Positions 15,856 to 25,163 of a DNA stretch of 64,000 nt are shown piece by piece (within the stretch, counting starts at the first letter, position 1; each line of letters starts with the position of its first letter). Made by a program: the position numbers and the translations under genes. Origin of the DNA: an uncultured Coriobacteriaceae bacterium (GTDB lineage: Bacteria > Actinomycetota > Coriobacteriia > Coriobacteriales > Coriobacteriaceae); assembly GCA_944320725.1 (NCBI GenBank), contig CALUIM010000012.1:209496-273495 (forward strand), in the 5' to 3' direction. The notes beneath the pieces are model-generated. The model was not told the DNA's origin. It did no database searches and saw only the letters and a list, made by a program, of their open reading frames with translations.

Positions 15856-16842
15856 TTATTCCCACTCGATTGTGCCGATGGGCTTGGGTGTCAGATCCAT
15901 CGCTACGCGACAGATACCCGGCACCTCGGCAAGAATCCGCTCGGTGATACGCTTCATGAGCGTCCAGTCGAGCTCGGGCACCGTGGCAGTCATGGCATCG
16001 ACCGTGTTCACGGCGCGGATAATCGCCGGCCACTCGTAGGCGCGCTTGCCGTCGCGCACGCCGGTCGCGCGCATGTCGGGCACAACGACGAAGTACTGCC
16101 ACACCTTGCCGGCCAGGCCCGCCTCCGCGAACTCCTCGCGCAGGATGGCGTCGGCCTCGCGCAGCGCCTCCAGACGATCGCGGGTGATGGCGCCGAGGCA
16201 GCGCACGCCCAGACCCGGGCCCGGGAACGGCTGGCGCTCAACCATGCTCTCGGGAAGCCCCAGCGCGCGGCCCACCACACGGACTTCATCCTTGAAGAGC
16301 AGGCGCACGGGTTCCACGAGTTCGAACTGCAGATCGTCGGGCAAGCCGCCCACGTTGTGATGAGCCTTCACGCCGTCAGACTCGATAATGTCGGGATAGA
16401 TGGTGCCCTGAGCCAGAAACGCAACATCGTCAGCAACCTTGCGGGCCTCCTCCTCGAAGACGCGAATGAACTCGGCGCCGATGATCTTGCGCTTGCGCTC
16501 AGGCTCCGCCACACCGGCAAGCAGGTCAAGGAAGCGGTCGGTAGCGTCCACGTAGACGAGATTGGCGTCCATCTGATTCTGAAAGACATCGATAACCTGC
16601 TCGGATTCGCCTTTGCGCATGAGGCCGTGGTTCACGTGCACGCAGATGAGCTGCTTGCCCACCGCTTTGATCAGCAGCGCTGCAACCACCGAGGAATCGA
16701 CGCCGCCGGAGAGGGCCAACAGCACCTTCTTGTCGCCGATCTGCTCACGGCACGCGGCAACCTGCTCGTCGATGAACGCCTGCGCGAGCTCGGGCGTGGT
16801 GATACGGACCATGTCGTCGGGGCGCTTGTTGGGAAGATCCAT
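15856..16842 (-). CDS. guaA: GMP synthase, ATP-pyrophosphatase subunit only
   Basis: A 328-residue protein equal to the C-terminal two thirds of bacterial GMP synthase. The PPi loop SGGVDSS is at 45-51, followed by the CVHVNHGLMRKGE strand and the GMP synthase C-terminal dimerisation domain (FPGPGLGVRCLG and the terminal KPIGTIEWE). It adenylates XMP and aminates it to GMP. The N-terminal class I glutamine amidotransferase domain is absent and no amidotransferase lies immediately upstream. It must use ammonia or a separate subunit, as in archaeal two-subunit enzymes. ATG 16842 follows AGAAGGAG. Monocistronic, with a terminator downstream. Confidence 0.9.
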   Translation of the reverse strand: MDLPNKRPDDMVRITTPELAQAFIDEQVAACREQIGDKKVLLALSGGVDSSVVAALLIKAVGKQLICVHVNHGLMRKGESEQVIDVFQNQMDANLVYVDATDRFLDLLAGVAEPERKRKIIGAEFIRVFEEEARKVADDVAFLAQGTIYPDIIESDGVKAHHNVGGLPDDLQFELVEPVRLLFKDEVRVVGRALGLPESMVERQPFPGPGLGVRCLGAITRDRLEALREADAILREEFAEAGLAGKVWQYFVVVPDMRATGVRDGKRAYEWPAIIRAVNTVDAMTATVPELDWTLMKRITERILAEVPGICRVAMDLTPKPIGTIEWE

Positions 16843-17011
16843 GATGTACTCCTTCTCTCCAGGGTGTACCTACCTGCATTCTAGCCGAGATATCTGCAGC
16901 GGAACCGCAGGATACGGCGCATCAACCATGAATCGAGCGCGGGCGCTGGCATGCGCATGGGCTATGATGGGCTCGTGAAACAAAGCCGCATCAGCCACAC
17001 AGGGAGTCGAG

Positions 17012-17560
17012 ATGCCCGATCGAGCGACATATCGCACGCTCCTTTTAGCATCGCTCGGTCGCCAGCACCTGCTGCAGGATGCGGCGGGCGCGGGCACCAC
17101 CATCTACCAGCAGCCCGCATGGCACAGCGTGGAGGCGGGACACGAACCGCAGCGGCTCATGGACGCCAACCGCCGACAGCGCGACCTCGTGGTCTGCGCG
17201 CATGCCACACCAGCCACGGGAGAGAACCTCTGCGCCGCATGGGTTGAGCGAGCGTTCGACCGCCTGGGAATCTGCTCGATTTCAGGCAATGCGCCCGAGC
17301 TTTATCATTCCTGGTGTCACGAAACCGATACGCGCCGCATGCTGGTAGGCATGATCGTCGCCACACCCTCGCACCCATACGGCTCAGGTGGCCGCGCATG
17401 GGGCCACGTCGGGCTCTATGTTGGCGATGAGCAGATCATGGACTGCGTCGCCGGCAAGGTACGTACCTTACCCTGCGAGCTCTGGCTCTCGGCATACGGT
17501 GTGATGGCCGAAGTGCGCTGGGGCTGGCTCGGCGGCATCGCGCTCGACGAGCTCGGTTGA
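17012..17560 (+). CDS. NlpC/P60-like cysteine peptidase domain protein
   Basis: A 182-residue protein from ATG 17012 (AGGGAG upstream; TATGAT -10 near 16963). The second half has an NlpC/P60-like pattern: ENLCAAWVERAF carries the candidate nucleophile Cys, and WGHVGLYVGDEQIMDC the candidate His, as in enzymes that cut cell-wall peptides. No signal peptide is evident, which is unusual for a wall hydrolase and leaves a cytoplasmic or recycling role open. It is divergent from guaA. Assignment rests on the Cys and GHVG blocks only. Confidence 0.6.
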   Translation: MPDRATYRTLLLASLGRQHLLQDAAGAGTTIYQQPAWHSVEAGHEPQRLMDANRRQRDLVVCAHATPATGENLCAAWVERAFDRLGICSISGNAPELYHSWCHETDTRRMLVGMIVATPSHPYGSGGRAWGHVGLYVGDEQIMDCVAGKVRTLPCELWLSAYGVMAEVRWGWLGGIALDELG

Positions 17561-17623
17561 GCTACGCCTGCCGCGGCTTTTCCGCGCAGGTTGCCCAAAA
17601 CGTAGGAATGCCCAGCTCGGGCG

Positions 17624-19234
17624 CTAGAACGTCACGTTGCCGAACTCCGAGAGCTTGAGCTCGGGGTTGTGCTCGGTCGCCCAGTCCACGTTCCATGGGC
17701 TCGTGAAGAGCAGCAGCTTGCCGCCGCGCATATCCTCGACGCGCAGGGTGTCGCGCGTGAGGTTGAGCGCCTCGACGTCCACCTCGCCCGGCTCGTTGGC
17801 AATCCAGCGAATGTCGCTGTAGCCCAGGGGCTGCCGGCGCACCTCGACCTTGTACTCGCTCTTGAGGCGCTGTTCGAGCACGTCGAACTGCAGCGTGCCC
17901 ACCACGCCCACGATGACGCTCTCCATGCCGGCCCCCAGCTCGCGGAAGATCTGGATGGCGCCCTCTTGGGCAAGCTCCTCCATGCCCTTCACGAACTGCT
18001 TGCGCTTCATGGTGTCAACCTGGCTCACGCGTGCAAAATGCTCGGGCGCGAACGTGGGGATGCCGGCGTACTGCACACGGCGCTTCGCGGTGCACACCGT
18101 GTCGCCGATGGAGAAGATGCCCGGATCGAAGAGGCCCACGATATCGCCTGCATATGCCTCGTCCACAATTGCGCGGTCATCTGCCATCATGGCCGTACCC
18201 GTGGCGAGCTTGATCTTGCGACCACCCTGCATATGCCAGGCATCCATACCGCGCTCGAACTTGCCCGAGCAGATGCGGACGAAGGCGATGCGGTCACGAT
18301 GGTTCTTGTCCATGTTGGCCTGAATCTTGAACACGAAGCCCGAGAACTCATCGGTAGGCTCCACGTCCTCGCCGGTGAGCGCATCGGTATGCGGGCCCGG
18401 CGCGGGCGCCAAACGCAAGAAATCCTTCAGGAACGGCTCCACGCCGAAGTTGGTGAGCGCCGAGCCAAAGAACACCGGCGAGAGCTTGCCGGCGCGCACG
18501 GCATCGAAATCGAACTCGTCGGCCGCGCCATCCAGAAGCTCGATATCATCCATGAGGGCGCGGTGATTCTCGGCACCGATGAGCTCGTCGAGCGCAGCGT
18601 CGCCCAGCTCGGCCTCGATCTCGGCAACCTTCTTGGCGGCGTTGGCGCGCCCATCGCCCTCGAACGCGATCACGCGGCGACTCGCGCGGTCGAAGACACC
18701 GCGGAAGTTCTTGCCGCTGCCGATGGGCCAGTTCATGGGGCAGGTACCGATGCCCAGCACGTTCTCGATCTCCTCCATGAGCTCGAAGGGGTCGCGAATC
18801 TCGCGGTCGAGCTTGTTCACGAAGGTGAAGATGGGGATGCCGCGCAGAGCGCACACGCGAAAGAGCTTCACCGTTTGCGCCTCGACGCCCTTGGCACCGT
18901 CGATCACCATGACGGCGGCGTCGGCAGCCATGAGCGTGCGGTAAGTATCCTCGGAGAAGTCCTGGTGGCCGGGGGTATCGAGGATGTTTACGCAGCAGCC
19001 GCCATAGGTGAACTGCAAAACCGACGAGGTCACGGAGATGCCGCGCTGCTTCTCGATATCCATCCAGTCAGAAACCGCGTGCTTGGCGCTCGCCTTGCCC
19101 TTCACCGAACCGGCGCTTTGAATGGTGCCGGTATAGAGCAGCAGCTTCTCGGTAAGCGTGGTCTTGCCCGCATCCGGATGCGAGATGATGGCGAACGTGC
19201 GGCGCGACGCGATGTTCTCTGCGAGACTTGCCAT
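17624..19234 (-). CDS. prfC: Peptide chain release factor 3
   Basis: A 536-residue translational GTPase. G1 is HPDAGKTT (19-26), G3 DTPGHQD and G4 NKLD; the DWMDIEKQRGISVTSSV switch region is typical of RF3. The C-terminal half holds domains II and III. RF3 releases RF1/RF2 from the ribosome after peptide release. Length and motifs are normal and the ATG at 19234 follows an AAGGGGA site. A bulged hairpin after the stop (about 17565-17590) could terminate transcription. Confidence 0.95.
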   Translation of the reverse strand: MASLAENIASRRTFAIISHPDAGKTTLTEKLLLYTGTIQSAGSVKGKASAKHAVSDWMDIEKQRGISVTSSVLQFTYGGCCVNILDTPGHQDFSEDTYRTLMAADAAVMVIDGAKGVEAQTVKLFRVCALRGIPIFTFVNKLDREIRDPFELMEEIENVLGIGTCPMNWPIGSGKNFRGVFDRASRRVIAFEGDGRANAAKKVAEIEAELGDAALDELIGAENHRALMDDIELLDGAADEFDFDAVRAGKLSPVFFGSALTNFGVEPFLKDFLRLAPAPGPHTDALTGEDVEPTDEFSGFVFKIQANMDKNHRDRIAFVRICSGKFERGMDAWHMQGGRKIKLATGTAMMADDRAIVDEAYAGDIVGLFDPGIFSIGDTVCTAKRRVQYAGIPTFAPEHFARVSQVDTMKRKQFVKGMEELAQEGAIQIFRELGAGMESVIVGVVGTLQFDVLEQRLKSEYKVEVRRQPLGYSDIRWIANEPGEVDVEALNLTRDTLRVEDMRGGKLLLFTSPWNVDWATEHNPELKLSEFGNVTF

Positions 19235-19324
19235 GGATTCCCCTTGTGATTGTCATGCGATTCAGCCCACGGTATTGTAGCGAGAATCAACCCGTAATGC
19301 GATACGCACAGAAGCGGAGGCACC

Positions 19325-20092
19325 GTGTCCAGAGAGTGCGCAAATTCCCATCGTTCCGTTGCTGGCAACCGCCCCATCATCGGCATCGTGCCCAAGAAGG
19401 TTCCCGGCGGGGAGGACGCCTGCATCGTCGCGCAGAACTATCTCGACAGCGTTATCGCCGCCGGCGGCGTTCCGCTCGCCATACCCATCACATCCGATGC
19501 GCAAACCATCGAGCAGCTACTCGCGCTCGTTGACGCCATCCTGCTCATTGGCGGGTCGGATATCGATCCGGCGTGCTACGGCGAGGCGCCCATCGTCGAG
19601 CTTGAAACCACGCCGCAGCGCGACGAGGTCGAGCGGCGCGTGCTGGACGTTGCGCAAGCCCGCGAGCTCACGGTCTTCGGCATCTGCCGCGGCCTGCAGA
19701 TGATCAACGCCTACTTTGGCGGCACGCTCTACCAAGATCTTCCCACGCAGTTCACGCCTGCCAGCGGACATGCGCTCGAAGAGCACCTCGCACATGATGA
19801 GCACGGCGACTACGACGGCGATCGTCTGGTACATCGCGTCTCACTGACCGAAGGCTCCCAGCTTGCTCAGATCTTTCGCGCCACCGAGCTTAAGGTGAAC
19901 TCGCTCCACCACCAAGCGGTGCGCACGCTCGCGGCGGGCTTTGTCGCCACCGCCATCTCGCCCGATGGCGTTATCGAAGGCATTGAAAGCGAAGACGGCC
20001 GATTTGTCGCCGTGCAGTGGCACCCCGAGTATTTCGGCTGCACCAAACCCATGAGCCGGTTCTTCCAAGCGCTCGTTGAGCGCGCCCGCTAG
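19325..20092 (+). CDS. Class I glutamine amidotransferase-like hydrolase (peptidase C26)
   Basis: A 255-residue protein starting at GTG 19325 with GGAGG just upstream. It has the C26 (PuuD / gamma-glutamyl-GABA hydrolase) layout: GGSDIDPACYGE substrate loop, nucleophile elbow FGICRGLQ and the His-x-Glu pair in VQWHPEY. Relatives cleave gamma-glutamyl bonds in polyamine breakdown or folate polyglutamates. The catalytic triad is complete. No polyamine genes are adjacent, so the substrate is unknown. Its stop overlaps that of the convergent membrane protein within a CTAG. Confidence 0.85.
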   Translation: MSRECANSHRSVAGNRPIIGIVPKKVPGGEDACIVAQNYLDSVIAAGGVPLAIPITSDAQTIEQLLALVDAILLIGGSDIDPACYGEAPIVELETTPQRDEVERRVLDVAQARELTVFGICRGLQMINAYFGGTLYQDLPTQFTPASGHALEEHLAHDEHGDYDGDRLVHRVSLTEGSQLAQIFRATELKVNSLHHQAVRTLAAGFVATAISPDGVIEGIESEDGRFVAVQWHPEYFGCTKPMSRFFQALVERAR

Positions 20093-20949
20093 CGCCGACG
20101 CCGAAACCGCACGGCACCGCTCCCCCGCCTGCCTGCCAGGCGCATACTTGCCGTAGACGCCAACCAGACCCCAAGCGCAATCATGCTCACGCACACGATG
20201 CCGCCCACCGCACCCTCGACCGTCTCGCGCGGAAGGACGACGGGCAAGCGATCCCACGCGATGCGAGAAAGCAGCACCGTTTGCAGCGCGAAGATCGAGA
20301 TGAGCGCCGAGGCGAGATTGAAGGCGCGCACGCCTTTCACCGCAACAAGTTCCTCGCGGCGGGCTTTCACGAGATTGGTGATGGAGAGCAGAATCTGAAT
20401 GAGGGCGTACGCCGCGTAGATGTACACGAAGGCACCCGGGTAGCTGCGCCCGTAACCAGCCACCACGAGTCGCGCCACCGTACTCGACATGAGGATGACA
20501 AGCAAGGCCAGCGCCACGCCCGCATTGCGCGCACGTCTGAGCGACTCGAGCGCCTCCGGCCTGCCATCGAGCACGCCGCCCATGAGCGCGCCCGACGCGA
20601 GGTAGGATTTGCCCACATTGAGCGCTGCGATCACAACGCCTACCGAAAGCGTCCACAGCGACCGCGCCAGCAGCGCCATGACGATACTCGCGATCGCAAA
20701 GGCAACGTGAATCACGCCCGCAAACAGACCGATCGTCATCGAGCGCACCTGGCGGTTCTCAATCAAGGGGTCGGGAACCACGCGGCGCATCATCTGTCGC
20801 ACGCGCGAGGTGTGCTTAAACGTGATGTCACCGTCTGCGAGCTCGGCCGGCATGCCGGCAAGCGAGCGTAGCGTGCGCACCACCGCACGGCGCATCCGAG
20901 CCCGGCCACGCGCGCGGACGCGGCCCTGCGTCTCGATAATCGTCCGCAT
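20089..20949 (-). CDS. Polytopic membrane protein, unknown
   Basis: A 286-residue protein with a strongly basic N-terminus (Arg-rich first 20 residues) and about six hydrophobic spans between residues 70 and 270, ending in an Arg-rich tail. The layout suggests an inner-membrane protein with cytoplasmic ends. I found no transporter or enzyme signature. GGAGG lies before ATG 20949. Confidence 0.65.
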   Translation of the reverse strand: MRTIIETQGRVRARGRARMRRAVVRTLRSLAGMPAELADGDITFKHTSRVRQMMRRVVPDPLIENRQVRSMTIGLFAGVIHVAFAIASIVMALLARSLWTLSVGVVIAALNVGKSYLASGALMGGVLDGRPEALESLRRARNAGVALALLVILMSSTVARLVVAGYGRSYPGAFVYIYAAYALIQILLSITNLVKARREELVAVKGVRAFNLASALISIFALQTVLLSRIAWDRLPVVLPRETVEGAVGGIVCVSMIALGVWLASTASMRLAGRRGSGAVRFRRRR

Positions 20950-21094
20950 GCCGCCTCCTTTCCGCGCGTTGCCACATGTCCCCCTATACAGACCTTAGCG
21001 CAAAACGTGGGGAAACGAGACGTCAGCCGCGCGTCGGCGAGCACGGCGCGTGGGTACATATTGGGCAAAGCGGCAAAACGAGAAGGGAGCAGCT

Positions 21095-21493
21095 ATGGAC
21101 GAGATCCTCGCTTACCTCAAGAACAACCCCACCTATTTCCTCGCAACGGTCGACGAACAGGGAAACCCGCAGGTGCGGCCCTTTGGCACCATCGCCAAGT
21201 TCGAGGGGAGGCTCTACATCCAAACGGGCAAGGTGAAGACCGTTTCTCATCAGATGCTTGCGCATCCGCGCATCGCCATCAGCGCCGTCGATAACGAGGG
21301 CGGATGGCTGCGCATCGAGGCGGATGCCGTACTCGACGATCGCCTCGAGGCGCGCCAAGCGGTACTCGACGAGTATCCGAACCTCCAGAGCATGTACGCC
21401 GCAGATGACGGCAACTGCGAGGTTTTTGCGCTCAAAAACGGAACCGCGACCTTCTGCTCGTTCACAGCAGAACCGCACACTGTGACGTTCTAG
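21095..21493 (+). CDS. Pyridoxamine 5'-phosphate oxidase-like FMN protein
   Basis: A 132-residue protein; ATG 21095 follows AAGGGAG. The fold pattern is that of small PNPOx-like split-barrel flavoproteins: ATVDEQGNPQVRPFGTIAKF, then LYIQTGKVKTVSHQML and GGWLRIEADAVL. These bind FMN as dimers and often act as reductases of unknown substrate. Single gene; a strong terminator follows. Confidence 0.8.
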   Translation: MDEILAYLKNNPTYFLATVDEQGNPQVRPFGTIAKFEGRLYIQTGKVKTVSHQMLAHPRIAISAVDNEGGWLRIEADAVLDDRLEARQAVLDEYPNLQSMYAADDGNCEVFALKNGTATFCSFTAEPHTVTF

Positions 21494-21577
21494 CATCACG
21501 TATTCGAATAGAGGCAAACGGCGTTATCCGCCAACGGGGCTTTGAGATGAAATCACAAGCCCAGGAGACTGAAGCAC

Positions 21578-21613
21578 GGGCGCCCGGACAACGCATGGAT
21601 TGTCCGGGCGCCC
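21578..21613. terminator. Strong bidirectional terminator
   Basis: A perfect 14-bp GC-rich stem, GGGCGCCCGGACAA with its complement, and an 8-nt loop lie between convergent genes ending at 21493 and 21637. Confidence 0.75.
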
Positions 21614-21636
21614 GCTCTATATCGAATGCCCCTACG

Positions 21637-22335
21637 TTAGTTCGAAGACGTAGGAAGATACGGATGCATCGCTTGAGCGAGATTCGCGAGGTTGCGCGTC
21701 TGGATATAAACGCGCCCCGCACCGGCGAATGTGTTGACCAGGCCCTCACCGGTCGTGAAGCCAAACATGCCGCTTGCGACCTCGATGTGATACTCGAGCG
21801 CGGCATCCCAGGCAACCACATGCTCGTTGTCCACTGTGAGCGGCTCGCCCGGCGTCACATCGAGCGCCAGGATATCGCCGAAGGCCGAGGCGAGCAGCGA
21901 ACCCGCGCCCCCGACCTCCATAACGAAGAGCCCGCCGGTGTTGCCAAACAGTGCCTTCGAGAGCCCTTGGCTCACCATCGTGTACTCCACGCTCTCGTCG
22001 CAGGCAAGAAACGCACCGGTGTTCAAGCGGTAGCGATGCGCAGGGTCGATCTTGAGCTCCACGATCTTACCCGGTACCGCAGGCGCAACGGCAATCTCGC
22101 CAGATGAAGCCACGCCCGTCGCGGTTGTAATGAACATCGACTCGCCGCTTGTAATGGAGCGCCCGATAGCGCTGAAGACGCCGCCGATGCCTTTCTTCTT
22201 AGAATTGAGCCCGCCCGAAATCTCAACGCCGCGCGAGTACACCATGCTTCCACTCTCGGTACGCACAGACTCACCTTCAGAAAGCGCGATGCGCGCAATG
22301 GGGCAATCCGAATCGCCGGTGAGCGTAAACCTCAT
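21637..22335 (-). CDS. AIM24 / TIGR00266 family protein
   Basis: A 232-residue protein; ATG 22335 follows AAAGAGG. It shows the repeated beta-rich pattern of the AIM24 family: ESVRTESGSMVYSRGVEI, a Gly-rich GGVFSAIGRSITSGESMF loop, then GGAGSLLASAFGDIL. Bacterial members are soluble trimers of unclear function, sometimes linked to stress. Single gene. Confidence 0.8.
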   Translation of the reverse strand: MRFTLTGDSDCPIARIALSEGESVRTESGSMVYSRGVEISGGLNSKKKGIGGVFSAIGRSITSGESMFITTATGVASSGEIAVAPAVPGKIVELKIDPAHRYRLNTGAFLACDESVEYTMVSQGLSKALFGNTGGLFVMEVGGAGSLLASAFGDILALDVTPGEPLTVDNEHVVAWDAALEYHIEVASGMFGFTTGEGLVNTFAGAGRVYIQTRNLANLAQAMHPYLPTSSN

Positions 22336-22544
22336 ATCAACCTCTTTCCCAGCGGTAGCAGTACACACCGTCGTTGTACCCACAATACGCACGCCTGTAT
22401 CGAACAGCCGCTATGCGGCTTCGCGGCGGTATCCGCGCTTTACCTCCCCGACAGACGTATCTATACTGAACATGCTGGCCGGGTGGGCATGAGGCTCACA
22501 GTGCGTGTGGCGGCGCCATCGGCTGGGCGGAAAGGCAGGAGCAG

Positions 22545-22559
22545 ATGCGCATTCGCTAG
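22545..22559 (+). promoter_or_regulatory. Possible leader peptide (MRIR) of the ABC-F gene
   Basis: The 330-nt gap upstream of the ABC-F gene holds AGGAG followed 4 nt later by ATGCGCATTCGCTAG, a 4-codon frame. Two hairpins lie between it and the ABC-F start: ACACCG/CGGTGT, then GGGCACGACG with CGTCGCGCCC (one mismatch). ABC-F resistance genes are often controlled by ribosome stalling on such short leaders. No clear T-run follows the hairpins, so attenuation is only a suggestion. Confidence 0.35.
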
Positions 22560-22665
22560 ACATGTTCTCAAACGATACGACGCGGAACACCGTTTCTTCG
22601 GTGTCGGCAATTGGGGCACGACGCCGCACACAGGCATCGTCGCGCCCGAACAAGGAGCATGATCT

Positions 22666-24147
22666 ATGCAGTTGCAACTGTCCCACGTGAGCTACACGTA
22701 TCCCTCTGCCACCGAACCCATACTGAACAACATCTCCCTTGCGTTCCCCGCGGGCTGGACCGGTCTTCTGGGCGATAACGGGTGCGGCAAGTCGACGCTT
22801 ATCCGCATAGCAACCGGAGCACTTGAACCCGACGCCGGTACTGTTACGCACGGCCTCGTGTGTGCGCTTTGCCCGCAAGACGCCCACGAACCACCTGAGA
22901 ACCTCGCCGACTTCGCGCTCGATTATGGACGCGAAGCACGCACCCTGCGAGAAACCTTTCGTATTGACGACGACATGCCCTGGCGCTTTGACGAGCTCTC
23001 GTTTGGCGAACGCAAGAAGCTGCAGATTGCCTGCGCATTGTGGTTCCGCCCCGATGTGCTGGCACTCGACGAACCCACCAACCATCTTGACGCCGATGCC
23101 CGTGCAGAGCTTGCCGAAGCGCTCACGCGCTACCGCGGCATCGGCATCCTGGTGAGCCACGACCGCGTGCTCCTCGATGCCCTGGTGCAGCGTTGCGTCT
23201 CATTCGAAGCAGGCGGGATCGTAGCGCGCCCTGGCGGTTACACCGCTGCGCACGCGCAGGCCGAGCTTGAGCGCGAGAGCCTCGCCCGCGAGCGCACAGA
23301 AGCCAAAAGCGAGCTCACGCGCCTTGCCGCCGAGCAAGACCGCCGCGCCCACGAGGCGGCCCGTGCCCAGGCGCGGCGCAGCAAACGACATCTCGACCCG
23401 CACGACAAAGCCGCCAAGGCGAAGATCGACCTCGCCATCTACACGGGAAAAGACGGACAGGCGGGCAGACTCTCATCCCAGATGGGGGCCCGCATGGACG
23501 CTGCGCGCGCACGCGTGAATGCGGCATTTGTTGCCAAGCGCTACGATGGTGACCTGTGGCTCGACGCTACGCCCTGCCCGCGCAAGACGCTTGTGCATAT
23601 CGCCCCGGCAGCCATCGCCTGCGGCACAGGCTCGCTCAGCATCCCGGAGCTCTATGTGGCCAACACCGACCATATTGGCATCATGGGCCCCAACGGTGCC
23701 GGCAAATCGACACTCCTTAACCATGTGCGCACGCTCATCGCGCACGACCTTGCTGTTCTCGACATTCCCCAAGAGATCGATCACGAGACACAAGCTACGC
23801 TCCTCAGCCGCATACAAGCACTTGCCTCGGCAGATCGTGGGCGCGTGCTCTCCACGGTGGCCCAGCTCAACTCGGACCCCGACCGCATCCTCGAAGGAAA
23901 CCGCACGAGTCCCGGCGAGCTGCGCAAGCTCATGCTCGCCCACGGTATCCTTGCCAGCCCCGTCCTCATCATCATGGATGAGCCCACGAACCATCTTGAC
24001 CTGCATTCGGTCGAGGCGCTCGAGCGGGCGCTTGCCACCTATCCGGGCGCGCTTCTGCTGGTGAGCCACGACGCCGCATTCCTCGCCGCCTGCACAACCC
24101 GCACATGGGAAGTTCGCGACGGGTGCGTACGAGAACAATACCTGTAG
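22666..24147 (+). CDS. ABC-F family ATPase (ribosome protection / translation factor)
   Basis: A 493-residue protein with two ABC domains in one chain and no membrane span. First Walker A GDNGCGKST, signature LSFGERKK, Walker B LALDEPTNHLD; second GPNGAGKST, then SPGELRKLM and LIIMDEPTNHLD. The linker between them (about 190-260) is long, charged and helical, as in ABC-F proteins that reach into the ribosomal E site and dislodge antibiotics. AAGGAG precedes ATG 22666. Whether it gives resistance (Lsa/Vga/Msr-like) or has a housekeeping role cannot be told from sequence. Confidence 0.87.
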   Translation: MQLQLSHVSYTYPSATEPILNNISLAFPAGWTGLLGDNGCGKSTLIRIATGALEPDAGTVTHGLVCALCPQDAHEPPENLADFALDYGREARTLRETFRIDDDMPWRFDELSFGERKKLQIACALWFRPDVLALDEPTNHLDADARAELAEALTRYRGIGILVSHDRVLLDALVQRCVSFEAGGIVARPGGYTAAHAQAELERESLARERTEAKSELTRLAAEQDRRAHEAARAQARRSKRHLDPHDKAAKAKIDLAIYTGKDGQAGRLSSQMGARMDAARARVNAAFVAKRYDGDLWLDATPCPRKTLVHIAPAAIACGTGSLSIPELYVANTDHIGIMGPNGAGKSTLLNHVRTLIAHDLAVLDIPQEIDHETQATLLSRIQALASADRGRVLSTVAQLNSDPDRILEGNRTSPGELRKLMLAHGILASPVLIIMDEPTNHLDLHSVEALERALATYPGALLLVSHDAAFLAACTTRTWEVRDGCVREQYL

Positions 24148-24179
24148 CACTGCGCGTTACTCTACGCTAGAACCGTGGA

Positions 24180-25082
24180 CTATATCCGACGCATCGTAAG
24201 CGTGATGACGAGATTGTTGCCTGAAAGCGCCGCGGCAAGCTCCATCCCCATGGCATGTGCCAGGTTCGCGGCAACAGCGAGCCCGAGACCGCTGCCCGCG
24301 CCCCCGCGCGTTGCGTCCGCTCGATAGAACCGCTCGAACAACCGCGATACATCGAGTGCGGAAGGATCGTCCACAGGATTGGAGATAGCGAGCTCGATAC
24401 CATCCTCCCCCATGCGCTCCATCACCGTCGGCGCCCCTGCGCCATAGCGGAGCGCGTTCACCACAAGGTTCTGCAAGATGCGTTCGAGCGCGTCGCGATC
24501 GGCCTCGACCGTCGCGTCCTCGTTGGCAAACATGACCACAGGCTCCCAGCCACGCTCTTCAAACGCAGGATACTGCCCTAGCAAAACCGCTTCTACCAGC
24601 GGCTTGAGCGCAATCGGTTCGCATTCGAGCGTCAGGTCGGGATCGGCAGACTTCGTATAGGAGAAGAGCTGGTCGAGCAGCTCGGTCGTAGCGTCGATGC
24701 GCTGTGATGCCATATCGAGATGGCGAGCGCGCGCTGCCGCATCATCCTCCTCGCACGCAAGTTGGAGATATCCTTTTGCTCCAGTGAGCGGCGTGCGTAT
24801 ATCGTGACTGAGCGCCGAGAGGTCGCGCTGGAACTCCTGCTGATGCCGCATGTCGCGCACATGCGCCTCCGCGCTGCGATCGAGCTCGGCGTTCACCGCA
24901 TCGGCGAGGTCTGTCACACCGGGCATGGTGCCCGACGACACACGAGCGTTGCTCTGAGGATCGCGCTCGTGCACGAATCGCGCGATGCGGCGAAGCTCAA
25001 CCTGATAGCCGGCAGAAACGATGAGTGTTCCCATGCAGATGCCGAGCAGCAGCAGAATGCAAGAGACGAGCGAGAGGTCCAT
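24180..25082 (-). CDS. Sensor histidine kinase with short membrane anchor
   Basis: A 300-residue kinase; ATG 25082 follows GGAG. One hydrophobic span (about 4-26) and no extracellular sensor domain, so it probably senses within the membrane. The DHp motif is LSALSHDIRTPLTG (phospho-His 93), followed by N box NLVVNALRYG and G2 box GSGLGLAVAANLAHAMG. Last gene of a five-member minus-strand unit with response regulator, ABC ATPase, microprotein and permease. Such units detect and pump out cationic peptides or cell-wall drugs. Confidence 0.88.
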   Translation of the reverse strand: MDLSLVSCILLLLGICMGTLIVSAGYQVELRRIARFVHERDPQSNARVSSGTMPGVTDLADAVNAELDRSAEAHVRDMRHQQEFQRDLSALSHDIRTPLTGAKGYLQLACEEDDAAARARHLDMASQRIDATTELLDQLFSYTKSADPDLTLECEPIALKPLVEAVLLGQYPAFEERGWEPVVMFANEDATVEADRDALERILQNLVVNALRYGAGAPTVMERMGEDGIELAISNPVDDPSALDVSRLFERFYRADATRGGAGSGLGLAVAANLAHAMGMELAAALSGNNLVITLTMRRI

Positions 25083-25163
25083 AGGCGGCTCCAAACACGT
25101 GCGGCGCTCCCTCCATGATGCCGGAAGGAGCACCTCGTGACTAGCTTGCGATCATCGCGTGCA

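Noticed and set aside
15844..16884. 346-codon forward frame opposite guaA
   Set aside because: Shadow of guaA, whose motifs are unambiguous.
17669..19249. 526-codon forward frame opposite prfC
   Set aside because: Shadow of RF3; no motif or ribosome site.
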